64,000 nt of DNA, taken from NCBI GenBank assembly GCA_029980465.1, contig JARYIJ010000002.1, forward strand, positions 186,001 to 250,000, in the 5' to 3' direction. Made by a program: the position numbers and the translations under genes. A model generated the notes under the pieces. It did no database searches. It saw only the letters and a program-made list of their open reading frames with translations, and was not told where the DNA came from. The stretch comes from Pseudolabrys sp. Its GTDB lineage: Bacteria; Pseudomonadota; Alphaproteobacteria; Rhizobiales; Xanthobacteraceae. Within the stretch, counting starts at the first letter, position 1, and each line of letters opens with the position of its first letter. Of this stretch, positions 8,783 through 22,201 are shown piece by piece.

Positions 8783-9988
8783 ATGCTTCCGGTTGCCGAT
8801 GCGCTCGAACAGGTTCTCGCCGGCGTCGCGCCGCTGGGCGTCGAGCAGGTCGCGTTGGCGGATGCTCAGGGGCGCGTGCTCGCATCCGACCTCGCCGCGA
8901 AACGTACGCAGCCGCCAGCCGCCGTCTCGGCCATGGACGGCTACGCCGTGCGCGCCGCCGACACGGCGACCGTTCCGGTGACGCTAACGGTAATCGGCGG
9001 CGTCGCTGCCGGGCATCCGTTCGATGGCGCAGTCGGCGCTGGCCAGGCGGCACGGATCTTCACCGGCGGCGTGCTGCCCAAGGGGGCCGACGCCATCGTC
9101 ATCCAGGAGAACACGACGCGCGACGGCGACCGCGTCACGGTCAAATCGGCGGCCGTCGCCGGCCGTCACATCCGCCGCGAAGGCATCGACTTCCGCGAAG
9201 GCGACGTGCTGCTGCATGCCGGCGACCGGCTCAGCGACCGCGACCTCATGGTGGCCGCAGCCATGAACTACCCGGCGGTCCCGGTGCACCGGCAGCCACG
9301 CGTCGCCATCCTCGGCACCGGCGACGAGCTGGTGCCGCCGGGTGCTGAACCGGGTCCGGGCGAGATCGTGTATTCGAACGGCTTCGCGCTGGCCGCACTG
9401 GCGCGCACCACCGGCGCGCTCGTCGATCAAATGGGCGTCGTCGGCGACAAACCGGCCGACATCCGGGACGCCATTCGCCGCGCACGCGGTCATGGCGCCG
9501 ATGTATTGGTCACGACCGGCGGCGCCTCGGTCGGCGACCACGATCTGGTGCAAAAAGCGCTGAAGGATGAAGGGCTTGCGCTGTCGTTCTGGCGTATCGC
9601 CATGCGGCCCGGCCGGCCGATGCTGCATGGCCGCCTCGGCCCCATGCAAGTCCTTGGTTTACCTGGGAATCCGGTCTCCTCCTATGTCTGCGCCACGCTG
9701 TTTCTGGTGCCGCTGATCCGCCGCCTGTGCGGCGAAACCCGGGTTACACCGGCGCTTCTATCGGCGACATTGGGCCATGATCTGCCGATGAACGACGAAC
9801 GACAGGACTACTTGCGCGCTGTTCTGACGACGAACGCCGACGGCACTCTCACCGCCACACCGGTCGGCAATCAGGACAGTTCCCTGATGGCGTCGCTCGC
9901 CCGGGCCGACTGCCTCGTGATTCGGGAACCATATGCACAAGCTGCACGCGCCGGTTCACGCTGCGTCATCCTTAAGCTAGGCCTTTAG
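8777..9988 (+). CDS. moeA: molybdopterin molybdenumtransferase
   Basis: MoeA (403 residues) inserts molybdenum into adenylylated molybdopterin. The four-domain family pattern is visible: SAMDGYAVRAAD near the N terminus, VRI-like IFTGGVLPKGADAIVIQE, GTGDELVPPG, then TTGGASVGDHDLV and GLPGNPVSSYV of the MoCF-binding domain. Length is normal. The ATG at 8777 has GGCGAG eight bases upstream; a GTG at 8771 in the same frame is an alternative. It is the last gene of the trpG-moeA string; lexA has its own promoter after a 133-base gap. Confidence 0.96.
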   Translation: MAMLPVADALEQVLAGVAPLGVEQVALADAQGRVLASDLAAKRTQPPAAVSAMDGYAVRAADTATVPVTLTVIGGVAAGHPFDGAVGAGQAARIFTGGVLPKGADAIVIQENTTRDGDRVTVKSAAVAGRHIRREGIDFREGDVLLHAGDRLSDRDLMVAAAMNYPAVPVHRQPRVAILGTGDELVPPGAEPGPGEIVYSNGFALAALARTTGALVDQMGVVGDKPADIRDAIRRARGHGADVLVTTGGASVGDHDLVQKALKDEGLALSFWRIAMRPGRPMLHGRLGPMQVLGLPGNPVSSYVCATLFLVPLIRRLCGETRVTPALLSATLGHDLPMNDERQDYLRAVLTTNADGTLTATPVGNQDSSLMASLARADCLVIREPYAQAARAGSRCVILKLGL

Positions 9989-10027
9989 CGGCCGCTCGCA
10001 TTCTTCACGGCAAATTAAAGGGTTGCG

Positions 10028-10042
10028 GAACACATATCGAAC
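10028..10042 (+). promoter_or_regulatory. LexA box 1 of lexA
   Basis: GAAC-ACATATC-GAAC is a perfect GAAC-N7-GAAC site, the alphaproteobacterial SOS box in inverse orientation (GTTC-N7-GTTC). It overlaps a possible promoter, TTGCGG at 10023 with TATAGT at 10044. LexA is expected to repress its own gene here. Confidence 0.88.
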
Positions 10043-10053
10043 ATATAGTGTCC

Positions 10054-10068
10054 GTTCATGATTTGTTT
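10054..10068 (+). promoter_or_regulatory. LexA box 2 of lexA (one mismatch)
   Basis: GTTC-ATGATTT-GTTT matches GTTC-N7-GTTC with one change in the last base. It lies 11 bases after box 1 and about 54 bases before the lexA ATG, so it would sit at or just past the transcription start. Confidence 0.6.
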
Positions 10069-10121
10069 CTGACTCGGCTTTAGATCATTCGGGGTCCATC
10101 GCCGACGACGGGGAGAAACAG

Positions 10122-10823
10122 ATGCTGACCCGCAAGCAGTTCGAACTTTTGCGCTTCATCCACGAGCGCCTGACGGAAGCCGGAGTTCCACCGTCATTCG
10201 ACGAGATGAAGGACGCGCTCGACCTGCGCTCCAAGTCCGGCATCCACCGGCTCATCACGGCCCTCGAGGAGCGCGGCTTCATTCGCCGCCTCCCCAACCG
10301 CGCCCGCGCCATCGAGGTCATCAAGCTGCCGGATTCGGTCGCGCACGGGCTCGGCACCGGCCGCTCGAGAGGCTTCGTGCCGAACGTCATCGAGGGCGAT
10401 CTGGGGCGCGTCAGGACGGCCTCGGAGGATGATGGCGGCCGTCCCATCGCGGTGCCGGTCATGGGCCGCATCGCCGCCGGCACGCCGATCGAGGCGATCC
10501 AGACCCGCAGTTCCACCATCAACATTCCGCCCGACCTGCTGTCGACCGGCGAGCATTTCGCCCTCGAAGTGCGCGGCGACTCCATGATCGAGGCCGGCAT
10601 TCTCGACGGCGACATCGCCCTGATCCGCCGCAGCGACGCGGCCGACACCGGCGATATCGTGGTGGCGCTAATCGACGACGAGGAAGCCACACTGAAGCGC
10701 TTTCGCCGCCGCGGCGCCTCGATCGCGCTTGAACCGGCCAATACGGCCTATGAGGTCCGCATCCTGCCGCCCAACCGGGTCCGCATTCAGGGCAAGCTGG
10801 TCGGGCTGTTCCGCCGTTATTGA
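10122..10823 (+). CDS. lexA: SOS repressor LexA
   Basis: LexA (233 residues) represses DNA-damage genes and cleaves itself when RecA filaments form. The N-terminal winged helix begins [17 protein letters not shown], with recognition region [17 protein letters not shown]. The self-cleavage bond is Ala119-Gly120 in RIAAGTP; the catalytic dyad is Ser154 (GDSMIEAG) and Lys192 (ATLKRF). A linker of about 40 residues is longer than in E. coli, as usual for alphaproteobacteria. GGGAG precedes the ATG. Two SOS boxes lie upstream. Its 3' end overlaps that of the convergent comEC by 7 bases. Confidence 0.98.
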   Translation: MLTRKQFELLRFIHERLTEAGVPPSFDEMKDALDLRSKSGIHRLITALEERGFIRRLPNRARAIEVIKLPDSVAHGLGTGRSRGFVPNVIEGDLGRVRTASEDDGGRPIAVPVMGRIAAGTPIEAIQTRSSTINIPPDLLSTGEHFALEVRGDSMIEAGILDGDIALIRRSDAADTGDIVVALIDDEEATLKRFRRRGASIALEPANTAYEVRILPPNRVRIQGKLVGLFRRY

Positions 10824-13108
10824 TCGTCGGGCAACAGCGAGCCTGCCGGAGGCGCAGCGCTACGAACGGCCGCAGGACGCGTTTGTCCGGACGCAGCCGT
10901 GCCGAGATGCCCCGGGCTCCAGGGCCTGTCGACGCCTGACGGGCGCGCTTCCGTGACAGCGAACGTGTCGCCGCGGATCGACAGCGCAATGGCGCCGTGC
11001 GCCCGCCACACCTTGCGATCGACCAGCAGCGCCTGACAGTCGCCCGGCGCGTCGTGCGGACTGACGACGACCGCCGCGCGTGCGCAATCCTCCGCGAAGG
11101 CTTCCGGCGCGAGGCTGAGCGCAACCAGGCGGCCATCGCTCAGCCGCCCAATACAGCCTTCATCGTCACACCGGACGTCCGTCTCCAGCGTCTTGTCGCG
11201 CGGCGTGCGCGGATCGGCATCGGCCGCCAGCCACTCGCGCACCGTGAACGCATCGCGTCCGCCGTGAACGACCGTGAGGCGCCCGCCCTGCCCGCGGACG
11301 GCAACAGCCTCTCCATCGCGCGTGATGAAAATGTCTGGCTGCACCGCGCCGAAGGTCCAGAGCGCGGCGAGACCCATGACGAGAGCGCCGCTCCAGCGCA
11401 GCCGTGTCCGCAACAGGCAAACCAGGAGAAGGCCGGCGGTCGCGAGCAGGAGCGGTCCTGTTCCGAACGCGGCGACCCGCCCCACCGCACCCGGCAATCC
11501 AGCAACCCAGGACGCCACGACGATCATCCAGTCGATGCCGTAACCCATCAAGTGCCAGAAATAATCGTCGAAGCCAAACGGATAGGCGACGAGGCCGAGC
11601 AAGCCCATCGGCATGACCCATGCCGACACGACAGGCATCGCCAGCAAGTTGGCGAGCACCCCGTAAGGCGAAATCCGGTGGAAGTGATAGGCAACATAGG
11701 GCGTGGTCGCGAGGCCGGCGACCAGAGACGCCAGAACAAGCGCCACCAGTTCGCGCGCGCCCCATAACGCGAAGCGAGTCGCGGCCGACGAGTCCGCGCC
11801 GGGCCGCCAGTTGAGGCCGTACCGGTAGGCGGCCACCAGTGCCAGCGTCGCCGCAAACGACATCTGGAAGCTCGGATGCACGACTGCCTGCGGCGCGAGC
11901 AGCATCACGGCCAGTGCCGCAACGGTCAGCGTGCGGAACGTCAGCGCGGCCCGATCGAACATCACGCCGACCAGGACGATGGCGATCATGATGTAGGAGC
12001 GCTGTGTCGCCACCTCCGCGCCGGACAGGATGAGGTAAAGGGTTGCGGCAAGCAGCGCCGCCGCTGCGGACCATTTCTTGATCGGGTAATTGATCGCGAG
12101 CGACGGGATCAACGCCAGAATGGCGCGGAGAATAAAGAACGCAATGCCGGCGACAACGGCCATGTGATAACCGGAGATCGACAGCACGTGGCCGAGGCTC
12201 GAGATATACATCGCATCGTTGACGGGAACGGTAATCGCGTCGCGCTTCCCGGTGATCAGAGCGGATGCAATCGACCCGCGATCGCCGTCGAGCTCGGTGC
12301 GGATATGGTCGTCGATGGTCTCGCGGATGCCGTCGACCATCGTCATGAACTGCAGGCGCCAGCCCGGTGCCGCGGCCGGCGGCGTGACTTTGATCGCGCC
12401 CAGCGCGTAGCCCGAAGCGCCGATGCCCTGGAAATACATGTCGCGGGCGAAGTCGTAGCCACCTGGCCGCAACGGCTCGAGCGGCGGCGACAAGTGAGCC
12501 TTCAGCACCACGTAATCGCCGACGGCCGGCGCCGTGCCCTTGCGGACCGCCACGCGAACCCGGTCGGGCGCAACACGAAGCCGGCTGCCGGCAAGCTTGT
12601 CGACGCGAATGACGATGCGATCGCCGCGGTCGCGCTCTTCGCGGACTTCGACGAAGCCGCTGACCGACACCGTCGCCGGAAACGCCAGCACGGGATGCGC
12701 GATTGATCGCGTCTTGAGCGTTCCGGCCGCGAAGCCGGCAGCCAGAGCCGCGCATCCTATGGCGATCGGAAACGCCGCCGGTCGACGACGTGTGGCGAAC
12801 GCGACTGCCAGACAGCCAATCAGCAAGCTGCCGGCCGCCCACAAGGACGGCTCGTGGTCCGCGGTGAAATAAAAGACGACGCCAAGCCCGAAAGCGACCG
12901 GGACCCACGGCAGCAACCGCCCGGGCGCGAACTCCGCCACCAGCCATCGGGAAAGTTGCTCGCGGAGCGCTTGAAACCCGGCCTCGACACCCTCCGGCAG
13001 CATCAATCCGGCACGGCGGCGGGTGGAGTCGAACGTATCGGCCAACGCGCGCGCCCGAGCACGCGCACGTGCCGCAAAGTTCTCGCTGTTGCCGTCCCCT
13101 GGCGTCAT
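10817..13108 (-). CDS. comEC: ComEC/Rec2-family DNA uptake channel protein
   Basis: This 763-residue inner-membrane protein belongs to the ComEC/Rec2 family that moves single-stranded DNA across the inner membrane in transformable bacteria. Order: N-terminal hydrophobic helices (about 65-120), a soluble OB-like DUF4131 region with [17 protein letters not shown], then the competence domain with many helices including [17 protein letters not shown], and a short C-terminal soluble part. The C-terminal region is much smaller than a full metallo-beta-lactamase-like domain. The ATG at 13108 has CAGGGCG upstream; a GTG at 13126 is possible. No other competence genes are in the window, so function in natural uptake is unproven. 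Confidence 0.9.
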   Translation of the reverse strand: MTPGDGNSENFAARARARARALADTFDSTRRRAGLMLPEGVEAGFQALREQLSRWLVAEFAPGRLLPWVPVAFGLGVVFYFTADHEPSLWAAGSLLIGCLAVAFATRRRPAAFPIAIGCAALAAGFAAGTLKTRSIAHPVLAFPATVSVSGFVEVREERDRGDRIVIRVDKLAGSRLRVAPDRVRVAVRKGTAPAVGDYVVLKAHLSPPLEPLRPGGYDFARDMYFQGIGASGYALGAIKVTPPAAAPGWRLQFMTMVDGIRETIDDHIRTELDGDRGSIASALITGKRDAITVPVNDAMYISSLGHVLSISGYHMAVVAGIAFFILRAILALIPSLAINYPIKKWSAAAALLAATLYLILSGAEVATQRSYIMIAIVLVGVMFDRAALTFRTLTVAALAVMLLAPQAVVHPSFQMSFAATLALVAAYRYGLNWRPGADSSAATRFALWGARELVALVLASLVAGLATTPYVAYHFHRISPYGVLANLLAMPVVSAWVMPMGLLGLVAYPFGFDDYFWHLMGYGIDWMIVVASWVAGLPGAVGRVAAFGTGPLLLATAGLLLVCLLRTRLRWSGALVMGLAALWTFGAVQPDIFITRDGEAVAVRGQGGRLTVVHGGRDAFTVREWLAADADPRTPRDKTLETDVRCDDEGCIGRLSDGRLVALSLAPEAFAEDCARAAVVVSPHDAPGDCQALLVDRKVWRAHGAIALSIRGDTFAVTEARPSGVDRPWSPGHLGTAASGQTRPAAVRSAAPPAGSLLPDDQ

Positions 13109-13159
13109 GACGCCCTGCCCCGCCACATCGTAGCGGCGAACGGCGGGGCGAGGCCAGAC

Positions 13160-14866
<1,707 letters not shown>

Positions 14867-14963
14867 CCGCTGAGAGCCGCCTATCTGCCAAGAGCCGCCC
14901 CGGGGGGCAAGGCCGCTGCCGATCCCTGATGCGTTTTCTCTCAGCTATGGTACAGGAGCGGCG

Positions 14964-16403
14964 ATGCCAAACTCCGTCGTCACCCGCTTTGCGCCTTCCC
15001 CGACCGGCTTCCTCCATATCGGCGGCGCCCGCACAGCCCTGTTCAACTGGCTCTATGCGCGCGGCCGCCAAGGCAAGATGCTGCTGCGGATCGAGGACAC
15101 CGACCGCGAGCGCTCGACGGCGGCGGCGATTGCCGCGATCATCGACGGCCTGACCTGGCTCGGCCTGAGCTGGGATGGCGAAATCGTCTTCCAGCATACC
15201 CGGGCGGCGCGGCATCGGGAGGCGGTCGAGCAGCTTCTTGCCGCAGGCAAGGCCTACCGGTGTTACGCCAGCGCCGAGGAACTCCAGCAGATGCGCGAGG
15301 CCGCCCGCCGCGAGGGCCGCTCCAAGCTCTATGACGGCCGCTGGCGCGACCGCGACCCGTCCGATGCCCCGCCGGGGGTCAAGCCGGTTATCCGCCTCAA
15401 GGCGCCGACAAGCGGCGAGACGGTGATCGAAGACCAGGTGCAAGGACGGGTGGTCTGGCAGAACAGCGATCTCGACGATCTCGTGCTGCTGCGCTCCGAC
15501 GGCACCCCGACCTACATGCTGGCCGTGGTGGTCGACGACCATGACATGAACGTCACCCACATTATTCGTGGTGACGATCATCTGACCAATGCCGCGCGCC
15601 AGAAGCACATCTACGACGCGCTTGGCTGGGCGGTGCCGGCCATGGCGCACATCCCGCTGATCCACGGACCGGACGGCTCGAAGCTCTCAAAGCGCCATGG
15701 CGCGCTCGGTGTCGATGCCTATCGCGCCATGGGCTATCTGCCGGTCGCCTTGCGCAACTACCTGGTCCGGCTCGGCTGGTCGCATGGCGACCAGGAAATC
15801 TTCTCGACCGAGGAGATGATCGCCACCTTCGATCTGCCGCAGATCGGCCGTTCGCCGGCCCGTTTCGACTTCGCCAAGCTGGAGAGCCTCAACGCTCACT
15901 ACATGCGCGCGATGCCGGACGCCGAGCTGGTCGCCGCCATGGAGGGCATCCTGCCGCTGGTCGCCGGCGGCAATGACCTGGCCTCGATCATGACGCCGGC
16001 GCTGCGGGCCAAGCTTGTTGCCGCCATGCCGGGCCTCAAGGAGCGCGCCAAGACCCTGGTCGAATTGTTCGAGCGCTCCCGGTTCATCTGGGCCAAGCGG
16101 CCACTTTCACTGGATGAACAGGCCAAGGCGCTGCTGACGCAGGATGCGCGCACGACGCTGGCGCGGGTCGCCGACTGCCTGTCGGCGGTGCCGGATTGGA
16201 CCGGCCCCACGACCGAATCGGCGCTGCGCAGCTATGCCGAAGACGCCGGAGTGAAACTCGGCGCCGTCGCGCAGCCGCTGCGGGCCGCATTAACCGGAAA
16301 AACAACATCGCCGCCCATATTTGACGTCCTTGCGGTGCTGGGACGCGATGAAAGCCTGGCCCGCCTGAAGGATCAGCTTCCGTTACAGTCCCCACCGGCG
16401 TAA
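14964..16403 (+). CDS. gltX: glutamyl-tRNA synthetase
   Basis: GluRS (479 residues) attaches glutamate to tRNA-Glu. HIGH motif: [25 protein letters not shown] motif: [13 protein letters not shown]; the helical anticodon-binding domain fills the last third. CAGGAG at 14952-14957 sets the ATG. It diverges from glnS across 97 bases and is followed by gltA, the usual order in this group. With GlnRS next door it may be the discriminating type that does not charge tRNA-Gln, but this cannot be read from sequence by eye. Confidence 0.97.
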   Translation: MPNSVVTRFAPSPTGFLHIGGARTALFNWLYARGRQGKMLLRIEDTDRERSTAAAIAAIIDGLTWLGLSWDGEIVFQHTRAARHREAVEQLLAAGKAYRCYASAEELQQMREAARREGRSKLYDGRWRDRDPSDAPPGVKPVIRLKAPTSGETVIEDQVQGRVVWQNSDLDDLVLLRSDGTPTYMLAVVVDDHDMNVTHIIRGDDHLTNAARQKHIYDALGWAVPAMAHIPLIHGPDGSKLSKRHGALGVDAYRAMGYLPVALRNYLVRLGWSHGDQEIFSTEEMIATFDLPQIGRSPARFDFAKLESLNAHYMRAMPDAELVAAMEGILPLVAGGNDLASIMTPALRAKLVAAMPGLKERAKTLVELFERSRFIWAKRPLSLDEQAKALLTQDARTTLARVADCLSAVPDWTGPTTESALRSYAEDAGVKLGAVAQPLRAALTGKTTSPPIFDVLAVLGRDESLARLKDQLPLQSPPA

Positions 16404-16577
16404 TGACGGTGTGCCGTGGCTGCGGGCATGCCTATATGGGTTGCAGGATGCGACTATCTTGCACTGCAGCACTTGGATAGACTGAGCGGCAGGGGCCCGT
16501 TCGCGCCTGCCGCGCTCAACAGACATTGCTGACAGCATTGCTTTCGAGGCACTGCTCCGAAGTGAAGGGTTTAACTT
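16404..16577. other. gltX-gltA intergenic region with hairpin
   Basis: No gene is visible. An 8-base perfect inverted repeat, GCGGCAGG at 16486-16493 and CCTGCCGC at 16506-16513, could form a hairpin in the gltA leader. No T-run follows, so it is not a clear terminator. The gltA promoter should be here, but I could not fix it; AAGGG before the ATG is the likely ribosome-binding site. Confidence 0.4.
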
Positions 16578-17897
<1,320 letters not shown>

Positions 17898-19076
17898 TCA
17901 GGGCCCCGGCCGGCGCCGATCGAGTTCCGCCAGGACAATATCGGCCGCGCGTTCACTCGGAACCGCGCGGCCGATTTCCATGATGGCGTCGAGCCGTTTG
18001 AACGCATCGAGCTGGCGCCGCCGCGCGTCACCGTTGTCGAGAATATCGAGCGCGGCTGCGGCAAGCCGCTCCGGCGTCGCGCGATACTGAACGAATTCGG
18101 GCACGACATTTTCGCCGATCACGAGGTTCGCCAGAATGATCGACGGAACCCGGATGGCGATCCAGCCCACCAGCGCTTCCAGCGGATTGAGCCGGTAGGC
18201 TGCAATCATCGGCACCCCGGCGAGTGCGAGCTCCAGCGTGCTCGTGCCCGACTTGACGACCGCGAGCCGCGCGTCGCGGAACGCAGCGTCTTTTTCGTCC
18301 TGCCCGCTCACGATGCGGACCGGAACCGGCCAAGCCGCCGTAACCTGCTTCAGCCGGTCTGCCAGGGCCGGCACCGCCGGCACGACGAATTCCACCGCAC
18401 GGCGCTGCTTCGCGATGAGGGCGGCGGTGCGCTCGAAGATCGGCAGCATCCGTGTCATCTCTCCCAGGCGGCTGCCCGGCATCAGGAGAACGATGGCCGG
18501 CGGAGCCTGGCGCCTGATCTCATTCCCGGGACTCGGCCGCAAGGCGTCGACGCGCTCTGTCAGCGGATGACCGACATAGGTGCAGGCCGGTCCGCCCAGG
18601 CGCTTCATGACGGCCGGTTCGAACGGCAACAGCGCCAGGACGTGATCGACATAGCGGCGCATGGCGCGGGCGCGCCAGGGCCGCCAGGCCCACACGGACG
18701 GCGATACGTAATCCACGATCGGGATTGCAGGCGCCGCGCGCCGCAGCCGCTTGGCAACGCGATGCGTAAATTCCGGGCTGTCGATGATCACCGCAACATC
18801 GGGTTTCGCGGCGACAGCGCGGTCGGCGATCTCGCGGATCAGACGCCAGTAACTCCGAATTCGCCCCAGGAGACTGACAAAGCCGACGACGCCGGTCATT
18901 TCGATCGAGGCGAAGCTCTCGAGCCCCTCCTGACGCATCTGCTGCCCTCCGACACCGACGAAGCGGACCGTCGCCTTCGTCTTGTTGCGGAGGGCACGCA
19001 TCAGGGCCGCGCCCAGCCGATCACCGGATTCCTCGCCAGCCACCAGCAGGATGACGGTCTCGACGTTCGCTGTCAT
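17898..19076 (-). CDS. lpxB: lipid-A-disaccharide synthase
   Basis: LpxB (392 residues) joins UDP-2,3-diacylglucosamine and lipid X to form the lipid A disaccharide at the inner-membrane face. It is a GT-B glycosyltransferase (GT19): LVAGEESGDRLGAALM at the N terminus, DSPEFTHRVAKRLR, YVSPSVWAWRPWRAR, and LLMPGSRLGEMTRMLP followed by VKSGTSTLELALAGVPM in the nucleotide-binding half. Its ATG overlaps the lpxI stop as ATGA. It is the last gene of the bamA-lpxB run and ends exactly against gltA. Confidence 0.97.
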   Translation of the reverse strand: MTANVETVILLVAGEESGDRLGAALMRALRNKTKATVRFVGVGGQQMRQEGLESFASIEMTGVVGFVSLLGRIRSYWRLIREIADRAVAAKPDVAVIIDSPEFTHRVAKRLRRAAPAIPIVDYVSPSVWAWRPWRARAMRRYVDHVLALLPFEPAVMKRLGGPACTYVGHPLTERVDALRPSPGNEIRRQAPPAIVLLMPGSRLGEMTRMLPIFERTAALIAKQRRAVEFVVPAVPALADRLKQVTAAWPVPVRIVSGQDEKDAAFRDARLAVVKSGTSTLELALAGVPMIAAYRLNPLEALVGWIAIRVPSIILANLVIGENVVPEFVQYRATPERLAAAALDILDNGDARRRQLDAFKRLDAIMEIGRAVPSERAADIVLAELDRRRPGP

Positions 19077-19942
19077 GTCGGCCGGCTTTTGACACCGGCG
19101 ATGAAGATACCCGCTCGGTCGGCGGCCGCGACAGTCGCGTCGAGGTCTGCGATGATGGTTTCGCCGGCGGCGACGGCGATGCCGGAGAGCCCCGCCAGCG
19201 TAACGTTCTCGACGGTCTTCGTTCCGATTGCCGGCAGATCGATGCGCCGATCCTGTTGCGGCTTCGGCGCCTTGACGATCACGCCGCGACCGGCCGGTGC
19301 GCTGAGCCGCTCACGCCGGCGCAAATCCGCGACGCGCGCCAGCATCTCGTCGGTGCCCTCGATGCCCTCAACGGCGATGATATGCGAATTGAACACGACC
19401 ACAGCCTGCCCAACATCGAACGCGCCGATCGCCCTGATCAGAGCCAGCGCCCGGTCGATATCCGACTGCTCATCCGAGGTGGGCTGGCGTCGTGTGAGAA
19501 CGCCTTCCGGCATCAGGATCTCCGGTGCGACCTCGTGTGCGCCACGAAGCGTGAATCCCTCGCGTTCGAAGACCCGGCCGACGCTTCTCAGCAGATGATC
19601 GTCGCCGCCGCGATATGCGGCGATAATGGCCGGAAACAGGCGGAGCGTTGTGAAGTCGAGCCGGATGCTGGATAGCTTCGGCCGGGTCAGATTGCCGATC
19701 AGGACGACCTCCTGGCAGCCGTCCTGCCGCATCAGAGAGAACAACCGTCCGGCCTGACCGAGTTTCATCCAGTGGTGGTGCGGATAGCGCGCGACCGCTG
19801 CAGCATCGGCAATACCCTCGACCGGAAACAGAACGATGCGGCGGCCATGCGCCTCGACAGCATCCGCCACGGCGAACGGCAACGCGCCGGCACAGCAAAT
19901 GATGGCCAACGGGCCCGCGGTGTTGCTATCGACTGCGTTCAT
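19073..19942 (-). CDS. lpxI: UDP-2,3-diacylglucosamine pyrophosphatase, LpxI type
   Basis: LpxI (289 residues) cleaves UDP-2,3-diacylglucosamine to lipid X, replacing the unrelated LpxH in alphaproteobacteria. It carries the DUF1009 pattern: LAIICCAGALPFAVADA at the start, GQAGRLFSLMRQDG, FDVGQAVVVFNSHIIAVEGIEGTDEML and the C-terminal AVAAGETIIADLDATV. It lies between lpxA (15-base gap) and lpxB (4-base overlap), exactly where the pathway step belongs. Confidence 0.95.
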   Translation of the reverse strand: MNAVDSNTAGPLAIICCAGALPFAVADAVEAHGRRIVLFPVEGIADAAAVARYPHHHWMKLGQAGRLFSLMRQDGCQEVVLIGNLTRPKLSSIRLDFTTLRLFPAIIAAYRGGDDHLLRSVGRVFEREGFTLRGAHEVAPEILMPEGVLTRRQPTSDEQSDIDRALALIRAIGAFDVGQAVVVFNSHIIAVEGIEGTDEMLARVADLRRRERLSAPAGRGVIVKAPKPQQDRRIDLPAIGTKTVENVTLAGLSGIAVAAGETIIADLDATVAAADRAGIFIAGVKSRPT

Positions 19943-19957
19943 CGCAGTCCCCTGACA

Positions 19958-20764
19958 TCAATCTGTGTCCTCGTGCCCGGCGCGCGGCGTCATCAGCCGC
20001 CGAGACTTCCCGGCGCGAATAAAATTCACGATCTTCATCGCCAACGGCTCATTGGCGTACTTTTCTGCCGCCGACTCGACGCGCCCGGCGACGGTACCTT
20101 CGCCGAAGAAAATGTCGCGATAGGCGCGGTAGATCTTTTGAATATCAGCCGTCGCATAGCCCCGTCTTTTTAGTCCGACCCGGTTGAGGCCTGACAGCTT
20201 CGCGCGGTGCCCAACCACGGCCGCAAACGGAATAACGTCGAAGGCAACGCCGGCAAGCCCGCCAATGATGGCCTGCTCGCCGATGCGGGCGAACTGGTGC
20301 ACGGCGCACAAGCCGCCGAGAAAAACAAAATCACCGATTTCGCAGAACCCGCCCAAGGTGGCGTTGTTGGCAAAAATCACCTGATTGCCGACATTGCAAT
20401 CATGGCCGACATGCGAGCCAACCATCAGGAAGCAATGATCTCCGATCGTCGTCGTGCCACGCCCACCCGCGGTGCCGATATTGATCGTGACATGCTCGCG
20501 AATATCGCAATCCGCTCCGATCGTCAGCGTCGTATCCTCACCGTGATAGTGGACCGATTGCGGCGGGGTACCGAGCGACGCGAACGCCGCAATGGAGGTT
20601 CGCGCGCCGATGGTGGTCCGGCCTGCGATATTCACATGCGCGGCGAGACGGCATCCCTCGCCGATCGTGACCTGAGGGCCGATGACACAATACGGCCCAA
20701 TGGCCACATCCTTGCCGATTTGCGCACCGGATGCGATGCGCGCCGTGGAATCGATGCTCGACAT
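19958..20764 (-). CDS. lpxA: UDP-N-acetylglucosamine acyltransferase
   Basis: LpxA (268 residues) adds the first 3-hydroxyacyl chain to UDP-GlcNAc. The left-handed beta-helix made of hexapeptide repeats runs from about residue 1 to 185, with the catalytic His in MVGSHVGHDCNVG, followed by a helical C-terminal domain beginning GLNRVGLKRRGY. Length and the N-terminal STARIASGAQIGKDVAIGPY are normal. Six bases separate it from the fabZ stop region upstream. Confidence 0.97.
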   Translation of the reverse strand: MSSIDSTARIASGAQIGKDVAIGPYCVIGPQVTIGEGCRLAAHVNIAGRTTIGARTSIAAFASLGTPPQSVHYHGEDTTLTIGADCDIREHVTINIGTAGGRGTTTIGDHCFLMVGSHVGHDCNVGNQVIFANNATLGGFCEIGDFVFLGGLCAVHQFARIGEQAIIGGLAGVAFDVIPFAAVVGHRAKLSGLNRVGLKRRGYATADIQKIYRAYRDIFFGEGTVAGRVESAAEKYANEPLAMKIVNFIRAGKSRRLMTPRAGHEDTD

Positions 20765-20770
20765 AGGGAT

Positions 20771-21229
20771 TTACCGCTCGCCCATCATTGCACTGAGCAT
20801 CGCTTCTGCGACGAGGTCGCCTTTTACCTTTGCCTCACCGCGATACCACCACATGTTACGGCGTCTCTTGTGGAGGCTCATGTGATATTCGACCGTATCG
20901 CCAGGGATGACCGGCTTGCGGAATTTCGCCTGATCGATGGTCATGAAATAGACGTAGGGCGGAGCGTCATCCTTCCGCGCCAAGACGCAAAGGACGCCGG
21001 CTGTCTGGGCCATGCCCTCGAGCAGGAGAACGCCGGGAAAAATCGGATTGTCGGGGAAATGCCCCTGAAACTGCGGCTCGTTTGCAGTCACATTCTTGAT
21101 GCCGATTCCGAATTCTTCGCCGCGGATATCGACGACGCGATCAACCATCAAAAACGGATAGCGGTGCGGCAGCATCTTGAGGATATCGGCGATGCCGACC
21201 GACTCCACCGCGGTGATAACGTCGTTCAT
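20771..21229 (-). CDS. fabZ: 3-hydroxyacyl-[acyl-carrier-protein] dehydratase
   Basis: FabZ (152 residues) dehydrates 3-hydroxyacyl-ACP in fatty-acid elongation, competing with LpxA/LpxD for substrate. Hotdog fold with active-site His in [13 protein letters not shown] and Glu in [20 protein letters not shown] at 21229 is used; a TTG three bases upstream is in frame. Its place between lpxD and lpxA is conserved in most Gram-negatives and couples fatty-acid and lipid A synthesis. Confidence 0.97.
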   Translation of the reverse strand: MNDVITAVESVGIADILKMLPHRYPFLMVDRVVDIRGEEFGIGIKNVTANEPQFQGHFPDNPIFPGVLLLEGMAQTAGVLCVLARKDDAPPYVYFMTIDQAKFRKPVIPGDTVEYHMSLHKRRRNMWWYRGEAKVKGDLVAEAMLSAMMGER

Positions 21230-21276
21230 CAAACTCGCTTTCGATTGCAGTCCGTCTCGATAACCGTCGGCAGTCG

Positions 21277-22179
21277 CTACGCCGACAATTGCACGTCGAC
21301 GATTCTGGCGTTGTCAGGAACCATCGGACCGACAGTCGCCGCAGACAGGTCGGATAGGGTTGAGACGCGGCCCACGACACAGTGACGTCCAATTATGACA
21401 TCCCCGCCGATTTGAACCAAATTCTCGACCCGCGTTCCTTCTCCAATGATCGTATCTCGCAAATCTCCCCGGGAGATCGCGGCATTGGCGCCGATCTGGA
21501 CGCCATCCTGGACAATGACCCGGCCGACCTGCGGCGGCTCCCCACCTCTCGACAGCGGGCGGCGCCCGGGTGTTATTCCAGGATCTCCGATCCGCGCGCC
21601 GGCCTGAATCACAACCCGGTCGCCGATCAGTGCATTCGTTACCGAAGCGCCGGCGCCGACTGCGCAATTGCGTCCGATCCTCACTCCGGGTCCAATAACC
21701 GCGAGCGGTCCGATCAGCGTTCCGCTTCCGATTTCCGTGCGCGGCCCGATGACGGCGGCCGGATCGATAGTCACGCCGGCCTCCAGTCTGGCTGAGGAAT
21801 GCACCGTCGCATTCGTTGCCGCGCCTCCCGCCACATCAAACAACGACGATGGGCGTGAAGCCTCCGGAAACAACGCCGTCGCGACAATGACAAAGGCCTT
21901 GCAGGGATCGTCCACGACGAGCGCCCCGACGCGCTGCGGCACGAGCCTCGCTTGCGGCTCGCGAACGAAGCATGCCGCGGCCTGAGTTGCCGCGAGGGCA
22001 GCGGCGTCGCCGTCTCCATCCGAAAAGCTGATGTCGTAGGGACCGGCGCGGTCGAGAGGCGCGACGTCGAAGACACGCCGCGGCACATCGCCGCTCCGGC
22101 GCGGACGCGCGCCGGTCATCTCGATCACCACGTCGAGATCAAGCCCTTCGCCGCGTGGGAAGAACACCGGCTTGCTCAT
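21277..22179 (-). CDS. lpxD: LpxD-like acyltransferase, atypical: catalytic His absent, C terminus short
   Basis: This 300-residue protein occupies the lpxD position between bamA and fabZ. LpxD adds the N-linked 3-hydroxyacyl chain in lipid A synthesis. A uridine-binding-like N-terminal domain leads into hexapeptide repeats ([20 protein letters not shown] and onward). Two things differ from normal LpxD, which is about 340-355 residues. The conserved QIGHN, holding the catalytic His, reads QIGGD here, with Gly259 in its place. The protein ends soon after IGRHCVV, so the last helix coils and the C-terminal helix are missing; the tail is [13 protein letters not shown] and beyond. The conserved TIDRG also reads AISRG. 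No frame restores the missing part. It may be inactive or repurposed. Confidence 0.8.
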   Translation of the reverse strand: MSKPVFFPRGEGLDLDVVIEMTGARPRRSGDVPRRVFDVAPLDRAGPYDISFSDGDGDAAALAATQAAACFVREPQARLVPQRVGALVVDDPCKAFVIVATALFPEASRPSSLFDVAGGAATNATVHSSARLEAGVTIDPAAVIGPRTEIGSGTLIGPLAVIGPGVRIGRNCAVGAGASVTNALIGDRVVIQAGARIGDPGITPGRRPLSRGGEPPQVGRVIVQDGVQIGANAAISRGDLRDTIIGEGTRVENLVQIGGDVIIGRHCVVGRVSTLSDLSAATVGPMVPDNARIVDVQLSA

Positions 22180-22201
22180 CCCGCCGCACCCGTCGTGACG
22201 A

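Noticed and set aside
11166..12947. 593-residue minus-strand frame inside comEC
   Set aside because: It is another phase of comEC on the same strand, Arg/Gly-rich with no domain; comEC itself has clear membrane segments and family motifs.
21277..21420. Frameshift as the cause of the short LpxD
   Set aside because: The other two phases downstream do not encode the missing coils; the substitution of the catalytic His also lies before the divergence point.
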